Positions 1-11,883 of a stretch of DNA of 64,000 nt are shown here, piece after piece. The position numbers were made by a program, and so were the translations under genes. Origin of the DNA: Glaciecola sp. (GTDB lineage Bacteria > Pseudomonadota > Gammaproteobacteria > Enterobacterales > Alteromonadaceae); contig JALRKK010000067.1 of assembly GCA_023268935.1 (NCBI GenBank), forward strand, positions 1-64,000, given 5' to 3'. The stretch's first letter is position 1; the number at the start of each line of letters is the position of its first letter. The notes under the pieces are model-generated. The model had not been told where the DNA came from. It did no database searches and worked only from the letters and a program-made list of their open reading frames with translations.

Positions 1-164
1 TTAAAACGCTTGATGAGCGTTCGCAAGAAATCATCGAAACGCGTTGGTTGGCTGATGACAAGATGACGTTACAAGATCTAGCAGCTAAATATAATGTTTC
101 TGCAGAACGTGTTCGTCAAATTGAAAAGAACGCAATGAAAAAGATTCAGGCAGCAATGGCCTAA
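1..164 (+). CDS. rpoH: RNA polymerase sigma-32 factor, C-terminal fragment (5' truncated by window)
   Basis: Reading from base 3: [53 protein letters not shown], a sigma-70 region 4 HTH typical of RpoH. Confidence 0.9.
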   Translation, partial: KTLDERSQEIIETRWLADDKMTLQDLAAKYNVSAERVRQIEKNAMKKIQAAMA

Positions 165-183
165 AATAATGTAACTTACTCCA

Positions 184-212
184 AAAAAGGTCGCGGGTTG
201 CGGCCTTTTTCG
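184..212 (+). terminator. Rho-independent terminator after rpoH
   Basis: AAAAAGGTCGC-GGGTT-GCGGCCTTTTT hairpin plus T tract. Confidence 0.75.
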
Positions 213-229
213 TTTTTTAGATATGGCAT

Positions 230-1132
230 CTATTCTTTTACTGGCAACACCCAATACACGCCTTTAAATTCGGCTACTGGTTGCTGTCCATCTAGAATCT
301 GTACAGATAATTCAATCCGCGTCTTATCACCTTTCGATAAAGGGTTAAAATCACCGTGTAAGGTATCCAAATCGGCAATACCTCTTGGCTGCGAAGTCAC
401 TGGCTTGTGATAATGAATTTGTCCATCCCCTAACACAATATCGCCTTCAAGTGCATTTTGTTGAAGTTGCAAATGAATTAAGCCCCAGCCAGTGAGCGTG
501 GCGAGTGAGTAAATACTTCCTGCAAACATACTGCCGTGTAAGTTGATATTCTTGTTGAGCGACGCTCGTACCTCAAGGGTCAACCCATCGTATTGATAGA
601 CTTGAATACCCATTTGCTCACTGATGGGGATCGTTGTCTGCCACGTGTGTTGCAGTTGCTCACACCATTTGGGATGCATCAAAATACGTTGGGTGGTGCC
701 AAGGTGTTTTACCATTTGGATGCGTTTGAGTTTGATTAAATCCTTGGGCGCAGATTCTTGTTTTTTGTACCCACATGAGGCGAAAAACGCTTCTGAAGTT
801 TCTAAGCTATTCGTCACGGCTCTGACCGCACCTTGGCTGATTGCGTAATTTTCTAGCGCAGCAATGATAACTCGCCCTAGACCTTTACCATGAGCGGCAA
901 AATCGACCGCAATATGCCGGACCTGCACTTCATCTGCTGAATTAAAATGCAGTCTACCGACGGCGACGATTTCATTATTAGCATTGATGACCATGCGATG
1001 ATGAGCCACAGCGTCGTACTCGTCTTTTTCTGAACCAAGAGGGAGATTAAAAGGCTCACGTAAAATTCGCCAGCGAAACTGAAAATAACGTTCGAGCAGC
1101 TCATCGCTCTTTGGGGTGAGTACCTTGTACAT
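230..1132 (-). CDS. fabY: GNAT acetyltransferase fused to YiiD-type hotdog thioesterase domain (FabY-like)
   Basis: N-terminal GNAT motif (VRHIAVDFAAHGKGLGRVIIAALE), C-terminal hotdog (GSMFAGSIYSLATLTGWGLIHL); adjacent to dtd as yiiD is in E. coli; start taken at MYKVLTPKSDELLERYF. Confidence 0.8.
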   Translation of the reverse strand: MYKVLTPKSDELLERYFQFRWRILREPFNLPLGSEKDEYDAVAHHRMVINANNEIVAVGRLHFNSADEVQVRHIAVDFAAHGKGLGRVIIAALENYAISQGAVRAVTNSLETSEAFFASCGYKKQESAPKDLIKLKRIQMVKHLGTTQRILMHPKWCEQLQHTWQTTIPISEQMGIQVYQYDGLTLEVRASLNKNINLHGSMFAGSIYSLATLTGWGLIHLQLQQNALEGDIVLGDGQIHYHKPVTSQPRGIADLDTLHGDFNPLSKGDKTRIELSVQILDGQQPVAEFKGVYWVLPVKE

Positions 1133-1134
1133 GT

Positions 1135-1578
1135 TTATTCCATGTTGAGTGTAAATGTCACAGGGCCGTCGTTGACCAATGCAACTTGCATATCCGCACC
1201 GAATTGACCGGTTTGTATTGTACACTGAGTTTGGGACTTAATGGTAGCTACGAAGTGATCGTAAAGTTGTTGGCCTAACTCAGGTGAAGCACCTCGCGAA
1301 AAGCCTGGACGATTACCTTTTAGGGTGTCGGCTACTAAAGTAAACTGTGAAACGATCAGGATATCTCCTGAAATTTGTTCAATGTTGAGATTCATTTTGC
1401 CCTGTTCATCACTGAACATACGAAATTTAAGGATTTTTTGTAGCAGTTTCTCTGCCGTTACTTCTGTATCAGTCGCCTCAACTCCGAGTAAAATCAACAT
1501 ACCGTGATTGATTTGCGCAATGCGTTTTGTAGCAACGGTCACAGACGCGTTTTGTACTCGTTGAATCAGTGCAATCAT
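1135..1578 (-). CDS. dtd: D-aminoacyl-tRNA deacylase
   Basis: MIALIQRVQNASVTV...SQFTLVADTLKGNRPGFSRGA...VALVNDGPVTFTL motifs. Confidence 0.95.
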   Translation of the reverse strand: MIALIQRVQNASVTVATKRIAQINHGMLILLGVEATDTEVTAEKLLQKILKFRMFSDEQGKMNLNIEQISGDILIVSQFTLVADTLKGNRPGFSRGASPELGQQLYDHFVATIKSQTQCTIQTGQFGADMQVALVNDGPVTFTLNME

Positions 1579-1601
1579 GTCATTCCTTGCGTAATAATCA
1601 G

Positions 1602-2564
1602 TTAAATAAGTTTGGCCATAAGATCCGTTGCATCTTTTAATGCTGCAGCAATGTTAGGCTCTGAAGTACTGTGACCTGCATCAGGAACGATATTCAGTGT
1701 ACTGTTTGGCAAAGCTTGCTGTAACAAATATGACGCTTCGAGTTTGCAAATCATATCATAGCGCCCATGGACTATATAAACAGGTAATTCTGAAAGGATA
1801 GCAACGTTGTGCAATATATAGTTTTCAGAGATAAAACAATTGTTTTTTAAATAATGGCATTCAAGTGTGGCGAGGCTGGATACTTGCTGCAAATCATAAT
1901 TGGTTAATGGATCGTCATAAGGGTGTTGGATTCGAGAGATACGCTCTTCCCAGCCATACCAAGCGCGTAACGCATCGGTTTGTAGGAATTTGTTTTTTTG
2001 GTTAAAGCGCGCTTCAAACAACTCGCACACCCCACGGGTTGAAGTGGTTTTATCAATTGACATGTCTTGAGTAAAGGCTTCATAGTGTTCTGGGTAAAGC
2101 TGCGCTGCACCACCTTTGGGAGAGATAAACCAGTCTATATCTTCTTCTCGCGCTAGAAACACACCACGAAGTACCAAACCTAATACGGTTTTTGGTGTGC
2201 GAATCGCTGCTAATAAAGCCAAAGTTGCGCCCCAACTGCCTCCAAATAAGAGCCATCTATCCACATGGCAGTGCTGCCGAATTACTTCGATATCTGCCAG
2301 TAAATCTTCGGTTGTATTATCACGTGTCTCGGCTAATGGGGTAGATTGGCCGGAACCACGCTGGTCAAACGCAATGATCCGGTAAATATCAGGATTGAAC
2401 ATCGATGAATAGTTTGGGCTTAATCCGCCACCAGGACCGCCATGGAGATATAAAACTGGGATGCCATCGGGATTACCCGTTTCTTCAATATGCAAAGTAT
2501 GAATATCCGAAACTGATAAGGTGTAGCGTTTATAGGGTGCAGTAATCGGATATAAGTAATTCAT
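1602..2564 (-). CDS. pip: Proline iminopeptidase (alpha/beta hydrolase)
   Basis: HGGPGGG, DQRGSGQS, GGSWGATLAL motifs. Confidence 0.9.
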   Translation of the reverse strand: MNYLYPITAPYKRYTLSVSDIHTLHIEETGNPDGIPVLYLHGGPGGGLSPNYSSMFNPDIYRIIAFDQRGSGQSTPLAETRDNTTEDLLADIEVIRQHCHVDRWLLFGGSWGATLALLAAIRTPKTVLGLVLRGVFLAREEDIDWFISPKGGAAQLYPEHYEAFTQDMSIDKTTSTRGVCELFEARFNQKNKFLQTDALRAWYGWEERISRIQHPYDDPLTNYDLQQVSSLATLECHYLKNNCFISENYILHNVAILSELPVYIVHGRYDMICKLEASYLLQQALPNSTLNIVPDAGHSTSEPNIAAALKDATDLMAKLI

Positions 2565-2642
2565 TGCTATTGTATTTTTTATTGTTTTGGACTAATTTTA
2601 AGTCACGCATAATAATGCACAAACCATATCAAGGAAATTACT

Positions 2643-2879
2643 ATGTCACAACAAGGTTCAGGGGGCAATGTTATCGCCGCTATTTGTAATGTTTTCATTC
2701 CTGGTTTAGGTCAACTGGTACAAGGAAGACTTGGCGCAGCGATTTTATTCTTTGTCGTATGCGCAGTCTGTTATGCACTCAGCGCGACGTTAATTTTAAT
2801 TTTTATGTGGCCTGTAGGTGCACTGTTTCACCTTTGGTCAATAATCAGTGCAGCTAGATACAATCCCAATCATATATGA
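2643..2879 (+). CDS. Small hydrophobic membrane protein of unknown function
   Basis: 78 aa, FIPGLGQLVQGR motif followed by hydrophobic segments. Confidence 0.6.
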   Translation: MSQQGSGGNVIAAICNVFIPGLGQLVQGRLGAAILFFVVCAVCYALSATLILIFMWPVGALFHLWSIISAARYNPNHI

Positions 2880-2913
2880 TTGACTAACTTACAAGGACGT
2901 TACATATGAAAAA

Positions 2914-3795
2914 CTAAGTGTTTTTCTCTTTGTTCTCATCGAGGTCAAGGAACTTGGCCTCTTTGACTGAGCAAGTGAATTCCGCACCGATCAACACCAC
3001 CATCCAAGACAAATAAACCCAGACGAACAAAATAGGAATGACCGCCAGGGCACCATAAATCAACTCATAGGAAGGGAAGTTTTTGACGTATAAAGCGAAT
3101 CCCTTTTTACTAAGTTCAAATAAAAAGGTAGATAAAACCGCTCCAGACAAAGCGTGTTTGAATTTCACGCGAGTGTTAGGCACCAACATAAAAATGATCA
3201 AAAATGCAAGCAACGCCAACAAACTGGGTACCCATTTAAGCACAAAAGTACTCAACCCTGGTGTATACTCCTCAGCGACTGCGGCAAAACCTAGTAAGTA
3301 AGTACTTACGACAACACTAGCTCCCATTAAAATTGGCCCAAGTGTAATCACCATCCAGTATATTGCAAAGGTAAAGACCGCTGGTCGAGTCTTGCGGGTA
3401 CGCCAGATTACATTCAATGTTTTATCGATATTGCTGATCAAAAGCAGTGCGACGACAAGTAGAGAGATGATACCAATTGCGCCCATTTCACTTGCGTTAC
3501 TCACAAATTCAGTGACGTATCGTTGCACAACATCGCCAGAAGTGGGCACAAAATTGTTAAAGATAAAATCTTCCAATACTTGGCGCACACTAGTAAAGGC
3601 TGGAAAGGCACTTAAAATGGTAAAGAACACCATGATGAATGGTACCAGTGACAACAAAGAGACGTAGGCAAGGTGTCCAGCTGAAACCGTAATCTTGTCT
3701 TCTTGACAGCGTTTAACAAAATAACTAAGAAGGTTTTGTAATTTAGGAAATGTCGTGCGTTGTAAAAGCATCCATGCTTTTTGCCATGTGTTCAT
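2914..3795 (-). CDS. YihY/Rbn family inner membrane protein
   Basis: AGHLAYVSLLSLVPFIMVFFTILSAFP and PNTRVKFKHALSGAVLSTFLFELSKKGFALY motifs of the YihY/BrkB family. Confidence 0.9.
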   Translation of the reverse strand: MNTWQKAWMLLQRTTFPKLQNLLSYFVKRCQEDKITVSAGHLAYVSLLSLVPFIMVFFTILSAFPAFTSVRQVLEDFIFNNFVPTSGDVVQRYVTEFVSNASEMGAIGIISLLVVALLLISNIDKTLNVIWRTRKTRPAVFTFAIYWMVITLGPILMGASVVVSTYLLGFAAVAEEYTPGLSTFVLKWVPSLLALLAFLIIFMLVPNTRVKFKHALSGAVLSTFLFELSKKGFALYVKNFPSYELIYGALAVIPILFVWVYLSWMVVLIGAEFTCSVKEAKFLDLDENKEKNT

Positions 3796-3828
3796 TATTT
3801 GACTTAAAAATTCATTGATTAATGAATA

Positions 3829-3852
3829 GCTTAGCAGACATCTCTGCTAAGC
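3829..3852 (-). terminator. Hairpin downstream of metF (possible terminator)
   Basis: GCTTAGCAGA-CATC-TCTGCTAAGC, perfect 10-bp stem; weak T tract. Confidence 0.5.
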
Positions 3853-3875
3853 GACAAACACATTACACAATTCTT

Positions 3876-4810
<935 letters not shown>

Positions 4811-4905
4811 AGATATTAGTGGTTCGGTCAAGCAAAATCATCCGTTGTTAGACTAAAACCGTATTCTGAAAATATATAATAAATATAAAAACACGATAAG
4901 GCAGT

Positions 4906-5229
4906 ATGATGGCAACTTGGAATGGTAAATACATACACCCCTACGCAGAGCACGGTAAGAAAGCCGAGCAAGTCAAAAAAGTTACGGTCTCAATACCGAT
5001 TAATGTGCTTAAAGTGTTGACCGATGAACGAACCAGACGTCAAGTAAATAATTTGCGTCATGCCACTAACTCTGAGTTGCTATGTGAGGCTTTTTTGCAT
5101 GCGTTTACTGGACAGCCACTGCCCAACGATGATGACTTAGCTAAAGAAAATCCCCATCGCATTCCAGCTGAGGCGAGAACCTTGATGGAACAAATGGGGA
5201 TGCTAGAGGTGGAGGAAGTCGAAAAATAG
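4906..5229 (+). CDS. metJ: Met regulon repressor MetJ
   Basis: [50 protein letters not shown]. Confidence 0.97.
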   Translation: MMATWNGKYIHPYAEHGKKAEQVKKVTVSIPINVLKVLTDERTRRQVNNLRHATNSELLCEAFLHAFTGQPLPNDDDLAKENPHRIPAEARTLMEQMGMLEVEEVEK

Positions 5230-5234
5230 TCGGT

Positions 5235-6479
5235 TTATTCCATATAACCTTCTGGTAATTCTTCTAAGAAGGCCACGCCTGAGTCAATTGCAGCTTGGGC
5301 AACTGCTTTAGCGATACGTGAGCATAATCTCGGATCCATTGGTTTAGGAATAATGTAATCGCGACCAAATTCTAAAGAAGCCGAATTACTTGCTACCAAG
5401 ACCTCTTCGGGAACCGGTTCTTTAGATACTGCACGCAAAGCTTCTACTGCAGCAACTTTCATTTCATCATTAATGGCATTAGAACGAACATCTAGTGCTC
5501 CACGAAAGATAAACGGAAAACACAATACGTTGTTGACCTGATTGGGATAATCAGAACGGCCTGTGGCCATAATTAAATCAGAACGCGTGGCATGAGCGAG
5601 TTCAGGTTTGATTTCCGGATCTGGGTTTGAGCATGCAAATACAACTGGATTTGGCGCCATCAAAGAAAGTGTTTCAGCTGGTAAGACATCAGGCCCTGAC
5701 AAGCCGAGGAACACATCAGCTCCATCCATTACATCTTCAAGCGTTCGTTTGTCAGTATTATTCGCAAAAGCAAGTTTGTGCTCAGGTAAGTTCTCACGAC
5801 GGGTGTGGATCACGCCATTGCGGTCAATCATGTAAACTTTTTCACGTTGCGCACCACACTTAATCAATAGCTCCATACACGCAATCGCAGCTGCCCCTGC
5901 CCCCATACATACAAAACGTGCGTCTTCAATGGCTTTGCCTTGGATCTCTAATGCGTTGAGCATACCTGCTGCCGTAACGATAGCGGTGCCATGCTGGTCA
6001 TCATGAAAAATTGGGATCTTACAACGTTTCTGTAACTCGCGCTCAATTTCAAAACACTCCGGGGCTTTGATATCTTCGAGGTTAATGCCACCAAAGGTAT
6101 CTGCGATATTGGCTACCGTGTTAATGAATTCTTCGGTAGTGCGGTGATTGACCTCAATATCTATCGAGTCCAATCCTGCAAAGCGTTTAAATAACAAGGC
6201 TTTACCTTCCATTACTGGTTTGGATGCCAGCGGCCCTAAGTTCCCTAATCCCAAAATAGCAGAACCATTTGAAATGACCGCAACCATATTACCTTTGGCC
6301 GTGTATTTGTAAGCCATATTTGGGTCGTCGGCAATTTCACGAACGGGCTCAGCAACACCCGGACTATAGGCTAATGCTAGGTCATTGACCGTTTCAGCTG
6401 GTGTAGTTAATTCAACGCTAATTTTTCCTGGGGTAGGGAGGGCGTGGTAGTCTAACGCCTGTTGACGGAAATCCGACAT
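5235..6479 (-). CDS. maeB: NADP-dependent malic enzyme, short form
   Basis: MSDFRQQALDYHALPTPGKISVELTTP, SPGVAEP, FHDDQHGTA motifs; the ORF extends upstream but conserved protein starts at MSDF (alternative MPIE start at 6491). Confidence 0.9.
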   Translation of the reverse strand: MSDFRQQALDYHALPTPGKISVELTTPAETVNDLALAYSPGVAEPVREIADDPNMAYKYTAKGNMVAVISNGSAILGLGNLGPLASKPVMEGKALLFKRFAGLDSIDIEVNHRTTEEFINTVANIADTFGGINLEDIKAPECFEIERELQKRCKIPIFHDDQHGTAIVTAAGMLNALEIQGKAIEDARFVCMGAGAAAIACMELLIKCGAQREKVYMIDRNGVIHTRRENLPEHKLAFANNTDKRTLEDVMDGADVFLGLSGPDVLPAETLSLMAPNPVVFACSNPDPEIKPELAHATRSDLIMATGRSDYPNQVNNVLCFPFIFRGALDVRSNAINDEMKVAAVEALRAVSKEPVPEEVLVASNSASLEFGRDYIIPKPMDPRLCSRIAKAVAQAAIDSGVAFLEELPEGYME

Positions 6480-6609
6480 CTCGATGGGCATCCTTATATA
6501 GGGTATTGAGAAATAACGCCTTGAGGCAAATAACGTATTATTTTTATTGTTGTATGGGTAAATGTAACACACCCAAAACAAAATGTAAGAGGCAAAAAAC
6601 AGTAAGCAC

Positions 6610-6637
6610 AAAAAAAGCGTCATAAAGACGCTTTTTC
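6610..6637 (-). terminator. Terminator of rpmE
   Basis: AAAAAAGCGTC-ATAAA-GACGCTTTTT. Confidence 0.75.
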
Positions 6638-6654
6638 TGTATAAGACATTGGGC

Positions 6655-6867
6655 TTACTTAGATTTAAGTGCACCAAAACGCTTGTTGAAGCGGTCAACA
6701 CGACCACCTGTATCAACGTTACGTTGCTTACCAGTATAAAATGGGTGACAAGCTGAACAAACGTCCAAGTTTAAGTCTTTACCAACCGTAGAACGGATTT
6801 TGATGACGTTACCGCAAGAACAGTTTGCAGTAATTTCTTCGTAGTTAGGATGAATACCTGTTTTCAT
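6655..6867 (-). CDS. rpmE: 50S ribosomal protein L31 (zinc-binding form)
   Basis: [20 protein letters not shown]...[13 protein letters not shown]. Confidence 0.97.
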   Translation of the reverse strand: MKTGIHPNYEEITANCSCGNVIKIRSTVGKDLNLDVCSACHPFYTGKQRNVDTGGRVDRFNKRFGALKSK

Positions 6868-7019
6868 GGGTTACTCCAATATAGAAGCCGTATCGCTATA
6901 AGATCTAGGCATACCTAATCAAACACCATACGCTAATAAAAATATGACAAGCAATTAAACTTGCCGTTTAGGGTCGCGCATATTAAAGTAATCTGTCTTT
7001 TGGATCAAGTGTTTATTCA

Positions 7020-9248
7020 ATGCACATCTATGCAGTAGCGATTCCGGTTCCCTTGTATAAAACGTTTCACTATACCAGTACTGAGACGCTTGTTGTGGGT
7101 GCGCGCGTGGAAGTGAACTTCGCCAATCGTCGCATGGTCGGGATTGTATGGCAAGAGACCGATGTCCATGAAATCGAGGCAAACATATTCAAAAAGCTTA
7201 AACCGATTATTCGCTTGCTTGATCAATCCCCTATTTTTGATACTACTTGGCGCACATTATTGCAATGGTTAGCCGAATATTATCAACACCCTATTGGTGA
7301 GGTATGTCAGACAGCACTTCCTGTCGCACTACGCAAGCCGAAGGGAAGTAGTCAATTTCCCGCACAGACTTATCTTAAGCTTACTGCAGAATTTCAAGCG
7401 CAATGGGACGATATTAGGGATGCGGGGCCGATTTTCAAAAATTCCGGTCATCGAGCTGCTAGCCAGCAACAAGCACTGTTTAGCGAAATAGCTCAAGGCG
7501 CAAAAGTACTGACAGACATTCGTCAGTCTTATACCAAACCAACTCTGGATGGTCTTAAGCAAAAAGACATGATTACAGAATTTGCAGCGCCAGTCGTTGC
7601 CGGCGTCTGGCAACGTTCTACTGATTATTGGGAAAACTTATCACATACCCGAGCAAATGTTGAACAAGCTCTTGTGATCACGGGGATAACCGCGCAATTG
7701 GAACAATATGGGGCGTTTTTACTTGAAGGCATTACCGGCAGTGGTAAAACGGAAGTGTATTTGCAAATTATTGCCCACGTTCTAGCGAGAGGACAGCAAG
7801 TGTTAATCCTGGTACCTGAGATAGGGTTAACGCCACAGACGGTTTCACGTTTTGAACAGCGCTTTGGTATCGAAGTAGGAGTAATTCATTCAGGCTTAAC
7901 TGACGCAGCTCGTTTAACCGTCTGGCAAAAGGCAAGAGCTGAGCAAATTGGCCTGGTGATAGGGACACGCTCAGCGATTTTTACCCCTTTACCTGCTTTG
8001 GGAATGATCATCATTGATGAAGAACACGATGAATCTTTTAAACAACAGGATGGTCTAAAATATCACGCTCGAGCACTAGCAACCATGATTGCGCATAAAC
8101 GCAATATTCCTTTATTGCTGGGAACGGCCACCCCAACGGCTGAGACACTGCACAATGCGCAAACGGGAAAATATCAGCATTTTACCTTGCAACAACGTGC
8201 TGGTGGAGCGATGCCTGCGACCTTGCGTCTGGTCGATACCTCGCAAGTTACTTTAACTTCAGGCTTGGCGGATGAAACGCTAAAAACCATGCAGCAGCAT
8301 CTCAATGCAGGGAATCAAGTGTTGGTATTTCTCAATCGCAGAGGCTATGCGCCAGCCGTGGTTTGCCAGCAATGTGGATACGCTCAAGAATGCCGCTCCT
8401 GTGATAAACCATTTACTTATCATCGCGCCAAAAACAAGCTGATTTGTCATCATTGCACGGAACAAGTCAACCTATATCAGACCTGCATGCATTGTGGGCA
8501 TCAAACTATGCAAACTGAAGGGATCGGCACAGAGCAATTGACTGCGCAAATAGATGCGTTGTTTCCCCATTACCGAACCATACGAATAGATTCCGATGCG
8601 ATGCGGGGAAAAGATGTATTGAGTAACACACTTGATGCAATTAATGCTAACGATTATCAAATTTTGGTGGGCACTCAGATTTTGGCCAAAGGACATCACT
8701 TTGCCAATGTCACTTGTGTGGTGATCATGGATGTCGATACGGCGCTTTTTTCGCCTGATTTTCGTGCCACTGAAAAATTAGCGCAGTTGATCACACAAAT
8801 CTCGGGACGAGCCGGGCGCGCAACCAAACCCGGAGAAACTCTGTTGCAGACTGCGCAACCAGGACACCCGCTCATCCAAGATTTATTACACAATGGGTAC
8901 GGTCATTGTATACGCACGATTTTGCATGAGCGTCAGGCGAATCAATTACCACCCTTTACCCATCAAGCATTGGTTCGAGCGGAAGATACAGACATAAGCA
9001 AGTGCTTGCGTTTATTGCATTTTGCCATGCAACAATGCGAAAAATTACAATCGCTGATGCTTCTTGGGCCATTGCCGTGTTTGATAGAAAAACGTCAGTC
9101 TCGGTATCGGTATCAATTATTATTACAAGCTGAGCAACGAGGGTACTTGCAAGGTGTGTTAAAACAATTAACGCCTTCAATTCAAGCGCTTGCACAAGAA
9201 TTGCGCATTCGCTGGTCAGTTGATGTGGATAATATAGATTTTAGTTAA
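7020..9248 (+). CDS. priA: Primosomal protein N' (replication restart helicase)
   Basis: GITGSGKTEVYLQ, DEEHD, CQQCGYAQECRSCDKP zinc cluster, GRAGR. Confidence 0.97.
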   Translation: MHIYAVAIPVPLYKTFHYTSTETLVVGARVEVNFANRRMVGIVWQETDVHEIEANIFKKLKPIIRLLDQSPIFDTTWRTLLQWLAEYYQHPIGEVCQTALPVALRKPKGSSQFPAQTYLKLTAEFQAQWDDIRDAGPIFKNSGHRAASQQQALFSEIAQGAKVLTDIRQSYTKPTLDGLKQKDMITEFAAPVVAGVWQRSTDYWENLSHTRANVEQALVITGITAQLEQYGAFLLEGITGSGKTEVYLQIIAHVLARGQQVLILVPEIGLTPQTVSRFEQRFGIEVGVIHSGLTDAARLTVWQKARAEQIGLVIGTRSAIFTPLPALGMIIIDEEHDESFKQQDGLKYHARALATMIAHKRNIPLLLGTATPTAETLHNAQTGKYQHFTLQQRAGGAMPATLRLVDTSQVTLTSGLADETLKTMQQHLNAGNQVLVFLNRRGYAPAVVCQQCGYAQECRSCDKPFTYHRAKNKLICHHCTEQVNLYQTCMHCGHQTMQTEGIGTEQLTAQIDALFPHYRTIRIDSDAMRGKDVLSNTLDAINANDYQILVGTQILAKGHHFANVTCVVIMDVDTALFSPDFRATEKLAQLITQISGRAGRATKPGETLLQTAQPGHPLIQDLLHNGYGHCIRTILHERQANQLPPFTHQALVRAEDTDISKCLRLLHFAMQQCEKLQSLMLLGPLPCLIEKRQSRYRYQLLLQAEQRGYLQGVLKQLTPSIQALAQELRIRWSVDVDNIDFS

Positions 9249-9296
9249 GAGGTTGGTACAATACCTAGGTCTTTCACAATGTGAGCTGTAACCTTC

Positions 9297-9863
9297 ATGG
9301 CGACTCGAGATTACGTCAACCGTCAACCTAAACCGCGCAAACCTAAAAAAAATCAGCAACAACAGCGAAAAGTTTCGATAATACGGATCACGATGACCTT
9401 TTTGGTATTGTTTGGGTTTATTGCTGGATTATACTGGTTGAGTCAACAACCTCTTGGGCAAGGCATCGCTGACGAGCCTAATGAAACTTCTGTTCCCAAG
9501 CAATCGCTTGCGGAGAGTTCGGTGCAGTCTATTAACGACGAACCGTTACCTGAGCTACCCCAAGAAGAGTGGGAATTTATCAAAATTTTGCCAGGCTATG
9601 AGGTTGAAGTCGATGTTGAAGCGATCACATCCGATAAGCTATTTTTGATGCAATGTGGTTCGTTCCGACAATTCGAACAAGCGGATTCGATGAAAGCGAC
9701 GATGGCCTTGGCGGGTCTTGAGCCTCAAATACGCGGTTCCAACAATGGTTGGTATCGAGTAATACTAGGTCCGTATGATTCCAGACGCGATGCCGAGAAA
9801 GACCGTCACAAACTGCAAGGCGTCAATATTCATAGTTGCAAGATTTGGTTATGGAATTTGTAA
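9297..9863 (+). CDS. ftsN: SPOR-domain cell division protein (FtsN-like, short)
   Basis: N-terminal TM helix, C-terminal SPOR domain (FLMQCGSFRQFEQADSMKATMALAGLEPQI...GWYRVILGPYDSRRDAEKDRHKL); syntenic with priA-ftsN-hslVU. Confidence 0.85.
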   Translation: MATRDYVNRQPKPRKPKKNQQQQRKVSIIRITMTFLVLFGFIAGLYWLSQQPLGQGIADEPNETSVPKQSLAESSVQSINDEPLPELPQEEWEFIKILPGYEVEVDVEAITSDKLFLMQCGSFRQFEQADSMKATMALAGLEPQIRGSNNGWYRVILGPYDSRRDAEKDRHKLQGVNIHSCKIWLWNL

Positions 9864-9933
9864 CTTAAACAAAACTTGAAAATCCGATAATCATCCTTAC
9901 TTAATACAAATAGTTCATAAGTAAGGAATCAAT

Positions 9934-10458
9934 GTGACCACAATAGTATCGGTAAGACGTGGCAATCAAGTTGTCGTTGCCGGTGATGGCCAAGTGTCTC
10001 TTGGCAACACGGTAATGAAAGGCAATGCGCGCAAAGTTCGTCGCATCTACAAAGACAAAGTTATCGCAGGTTTTGCCGGAGGCACAGCGGATGCCTTCAC
10101 TTTGTTTGAACGTTTTGAAGCGAAACTTGAATTACACCAAGGTCATCTCATTAAAGCGGCTGTTGAATTGGCCAAAGATTGGCGAACAGATAGGATGTTG
10201 CGTCGCTTAGAAGCGATTTTAGTGGTTGCTGACCACAGTGCATCTTTGATGATCACGGGAAACGGCGACGTGATCCAAACCGACCATGACCTGATCGCTA
10301 CTGGTTCAGGTGGACCATTTGCGCAAGCTGCTGCAACGGCATTATTTCACAACACAGAATTAAGTGCGCAAGAGATTGCAACCAAAGCTCTCACAATCGC
10401 AGGTGATATTTGCGTGTATACCAATCATTCTCAGACGGTTGAAATTCTCGATTATTAA
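9934..10458 (+). CDS. hslV: ATP-dependent protease subunit HslV
   Basis: [39 protein letters not shown] start. Confidence 0.97.
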   Translation: MTTIVSVRRGNQVVVAGDGQVSLGNTVMKGNARKVRRIYKDKVIAGFAGGTADAFTLFERFEAKLELHQGHLIKAAVELAKDWRTDRMLRRLEAILVVADHSASLMITGNGDVIQTDHDLIATGSGGPFAQAAATALFHNTELSAQEIATKALTIAGDICVYTNHSQTVEILDY

Positions 10459-10490
10459 TTCAGCCATCTACTTTTACAGGAAACCTAATT

Positions 10491-11819
10491 ATGTCAGAAA
10501 TGACTCCGCGTGAAATTGTTCACGAACTTGATAGCCATATCATCGGCCAACAAGACGCAAAACGCGCAGTATCTATCGCTCTGCGTAATCGCTGGCGTCG
10601 AATGCAGCTTCCATCTGAACTGCGCCAAGAAGTCAGCCCAAAGAATATCCTGATGATTGGTCCAACAGGCGTCGGCAAAACTGAGATTGCTCGTCGCTTA
10701 GCTAAACTGGCCAATGCGCCTTTTGTCAAAGTTGAGGCGACCAAATTTACGGAAGTCGGTTATGTGGGTAAAGAAGTTGAGTCGATTATTCGCGATTTGA
10801 CAGACATAGCTGTAAAAATGGTCAAAGAGCAAGCGATGCAAAAGGTACGTTTTCGTGCCGAAGAAGCGGCGGAAGAAAAGATTTTGGACATTCTGATCCC
10901 ACCCCCAGAAAATATTTTTGGTGAAAAAGAAGATGTGGACAACAACAGTACACGTCAAACGTTTCGAAAAAAATTACGCGAAGGGAAACTAGACGACAAA
11001 GAAATCGAAATTGATGTCGCGCTACCTCAAGTTGGAGTCGAAATTATGGCTCCTCCTGGTATGGAAGAAATGACCAATCAATTACAAGGTATGTTCCAAA
11101 ACCTCTCTGGCGATAAGAAGAAAAAGAAAAAACTCCCCGTCAAAGAAGCCTTGAAGTTATTAGTCGAAGAAGAAGCGGCGAAACTCGTTAATCAAGATGA
11201 TTTAAAACAAGATGCAATTGATGCCGTTGAGCAAAATGGCATTGTGTTTATAGATGAAATCGACAAGATATGTAAGAGTGAAGGCAAAAGCAGTGCTGAT
11301 GTGTCACGTGAAGGTGTTCAGCGAGACTTGCTACCAATTGTCGAAGGTTCCACGGTTTCAACAAAACATGGTATGGTCAAAACAGATCATATTTTGTTTA
11401 TTGCATCCGGTGCGTTCCAAATGAGTAAGCCTTCTGATTTGATTCCAGAATTACAAGGTCGTTTACCCATCAGAGTTGAGCTATCGGCGTTGAGCGTAGA
11501 GGACTTTACTCGCATTTTAACTGAACCGAATGCCTCATTAACTGAGCAGTATATTGCTTTGTTAGGGACCGAAGGCGTCAAGCTCAGTTTTGATGAATCT
11601 GGCATTCAGCGTATTGCCGAAGTCGCTTGGCAAGTTAACGAAAAAACAGAAAACATTGGTGCTCGTCGTCTGCACACTGTGATGGAGCGCTTAATGGAAG
11701 AAATCTCCTTTGTCGCGAGTGAAAAGGATGGTGAATCTCTGTTAATTGATAAAGCCTATGTCGATGAGCATCTAGAAATGCTTGCGGATAATGAAGATTT
11801 GAGTCGCTACATACTATAG
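10491..11819 (+). CDS. hslU: ATP-dependent protease ATPase subunit HslU
   Basis: [49 protein letters not shown]. Confidence 0.98.
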   Translation: MSEMTPREIVHELDSHIIGQQDAKRAVSIALRNRWRRMQLPSELRQEVSPKNILMIGPTGVGKTEIARRLAKLANAPFVKVEATKFTEVGYVGKEVESIIRDLTDIAVKMVKEQAMQKVRFRAEEAAEEKILDILIPPPENIFGEKEDVDNNSTRQTFRKKLREGKLDDKEIEIDVALPQVGVEIMAPPGMEEMTNQLQGMFQNLSGDKKKKKKLPVKEALKLLVEEEAAKLVNQDDLKQDAIDAVEQNGIVFIDEIDKICKSEGKSSADVSREGVQRDLLPIVEGSTVSTKHGMVKTDHILFIASGAFQMSKPSDLIPELQGRLPIRVELSALSVEDFTRILTEPNASLTEQYIALLGTEGVKLSFDESGIQRIAEVAWQVNEKTENIGARRLHTVMERLMEEISFVASEKDGESLLIDKAYVDEHLEMLADNEDLSRYIL

Positions 11820-11846
11820 CAATAATGAGTATCTCCCAGATTGATG

Positions 11847-11883
11847 AAACCGCTGATGACGAAAGTCTGAAGCGGTTTTTTTG
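11847..11883 (+). terminator. Terminator of hslVU
   Basis: AAACCGCT...GAC-GAAA-GTC...AGCGGTTTTTTT hairpin. Confidence 0.75.

Noticed and set aside
5235-6716. Long ORF upstream extension of maeB with a hydrophobic N-terminus (FLCLLFFASYILFWVCYIYPY)
   Set aside because: The extension overlaps the rpmE terminator and rpmE end; conserved malic enzyme sequence starts at MSDFRQQALDYH, so the extension is non-coding.
7329-7613. Many antisense ORFs of 60-130 aa inside core genes (e.g. this one in priA, 12600-12998 in the GH13 gene, 49706-50200 in ggt, 57009-57533 in putA)
   Set aside because: They lie wholly within strongly supported conserved genes on the opposite strand or other frame and show no recognisable motifs; explained by codon composition.
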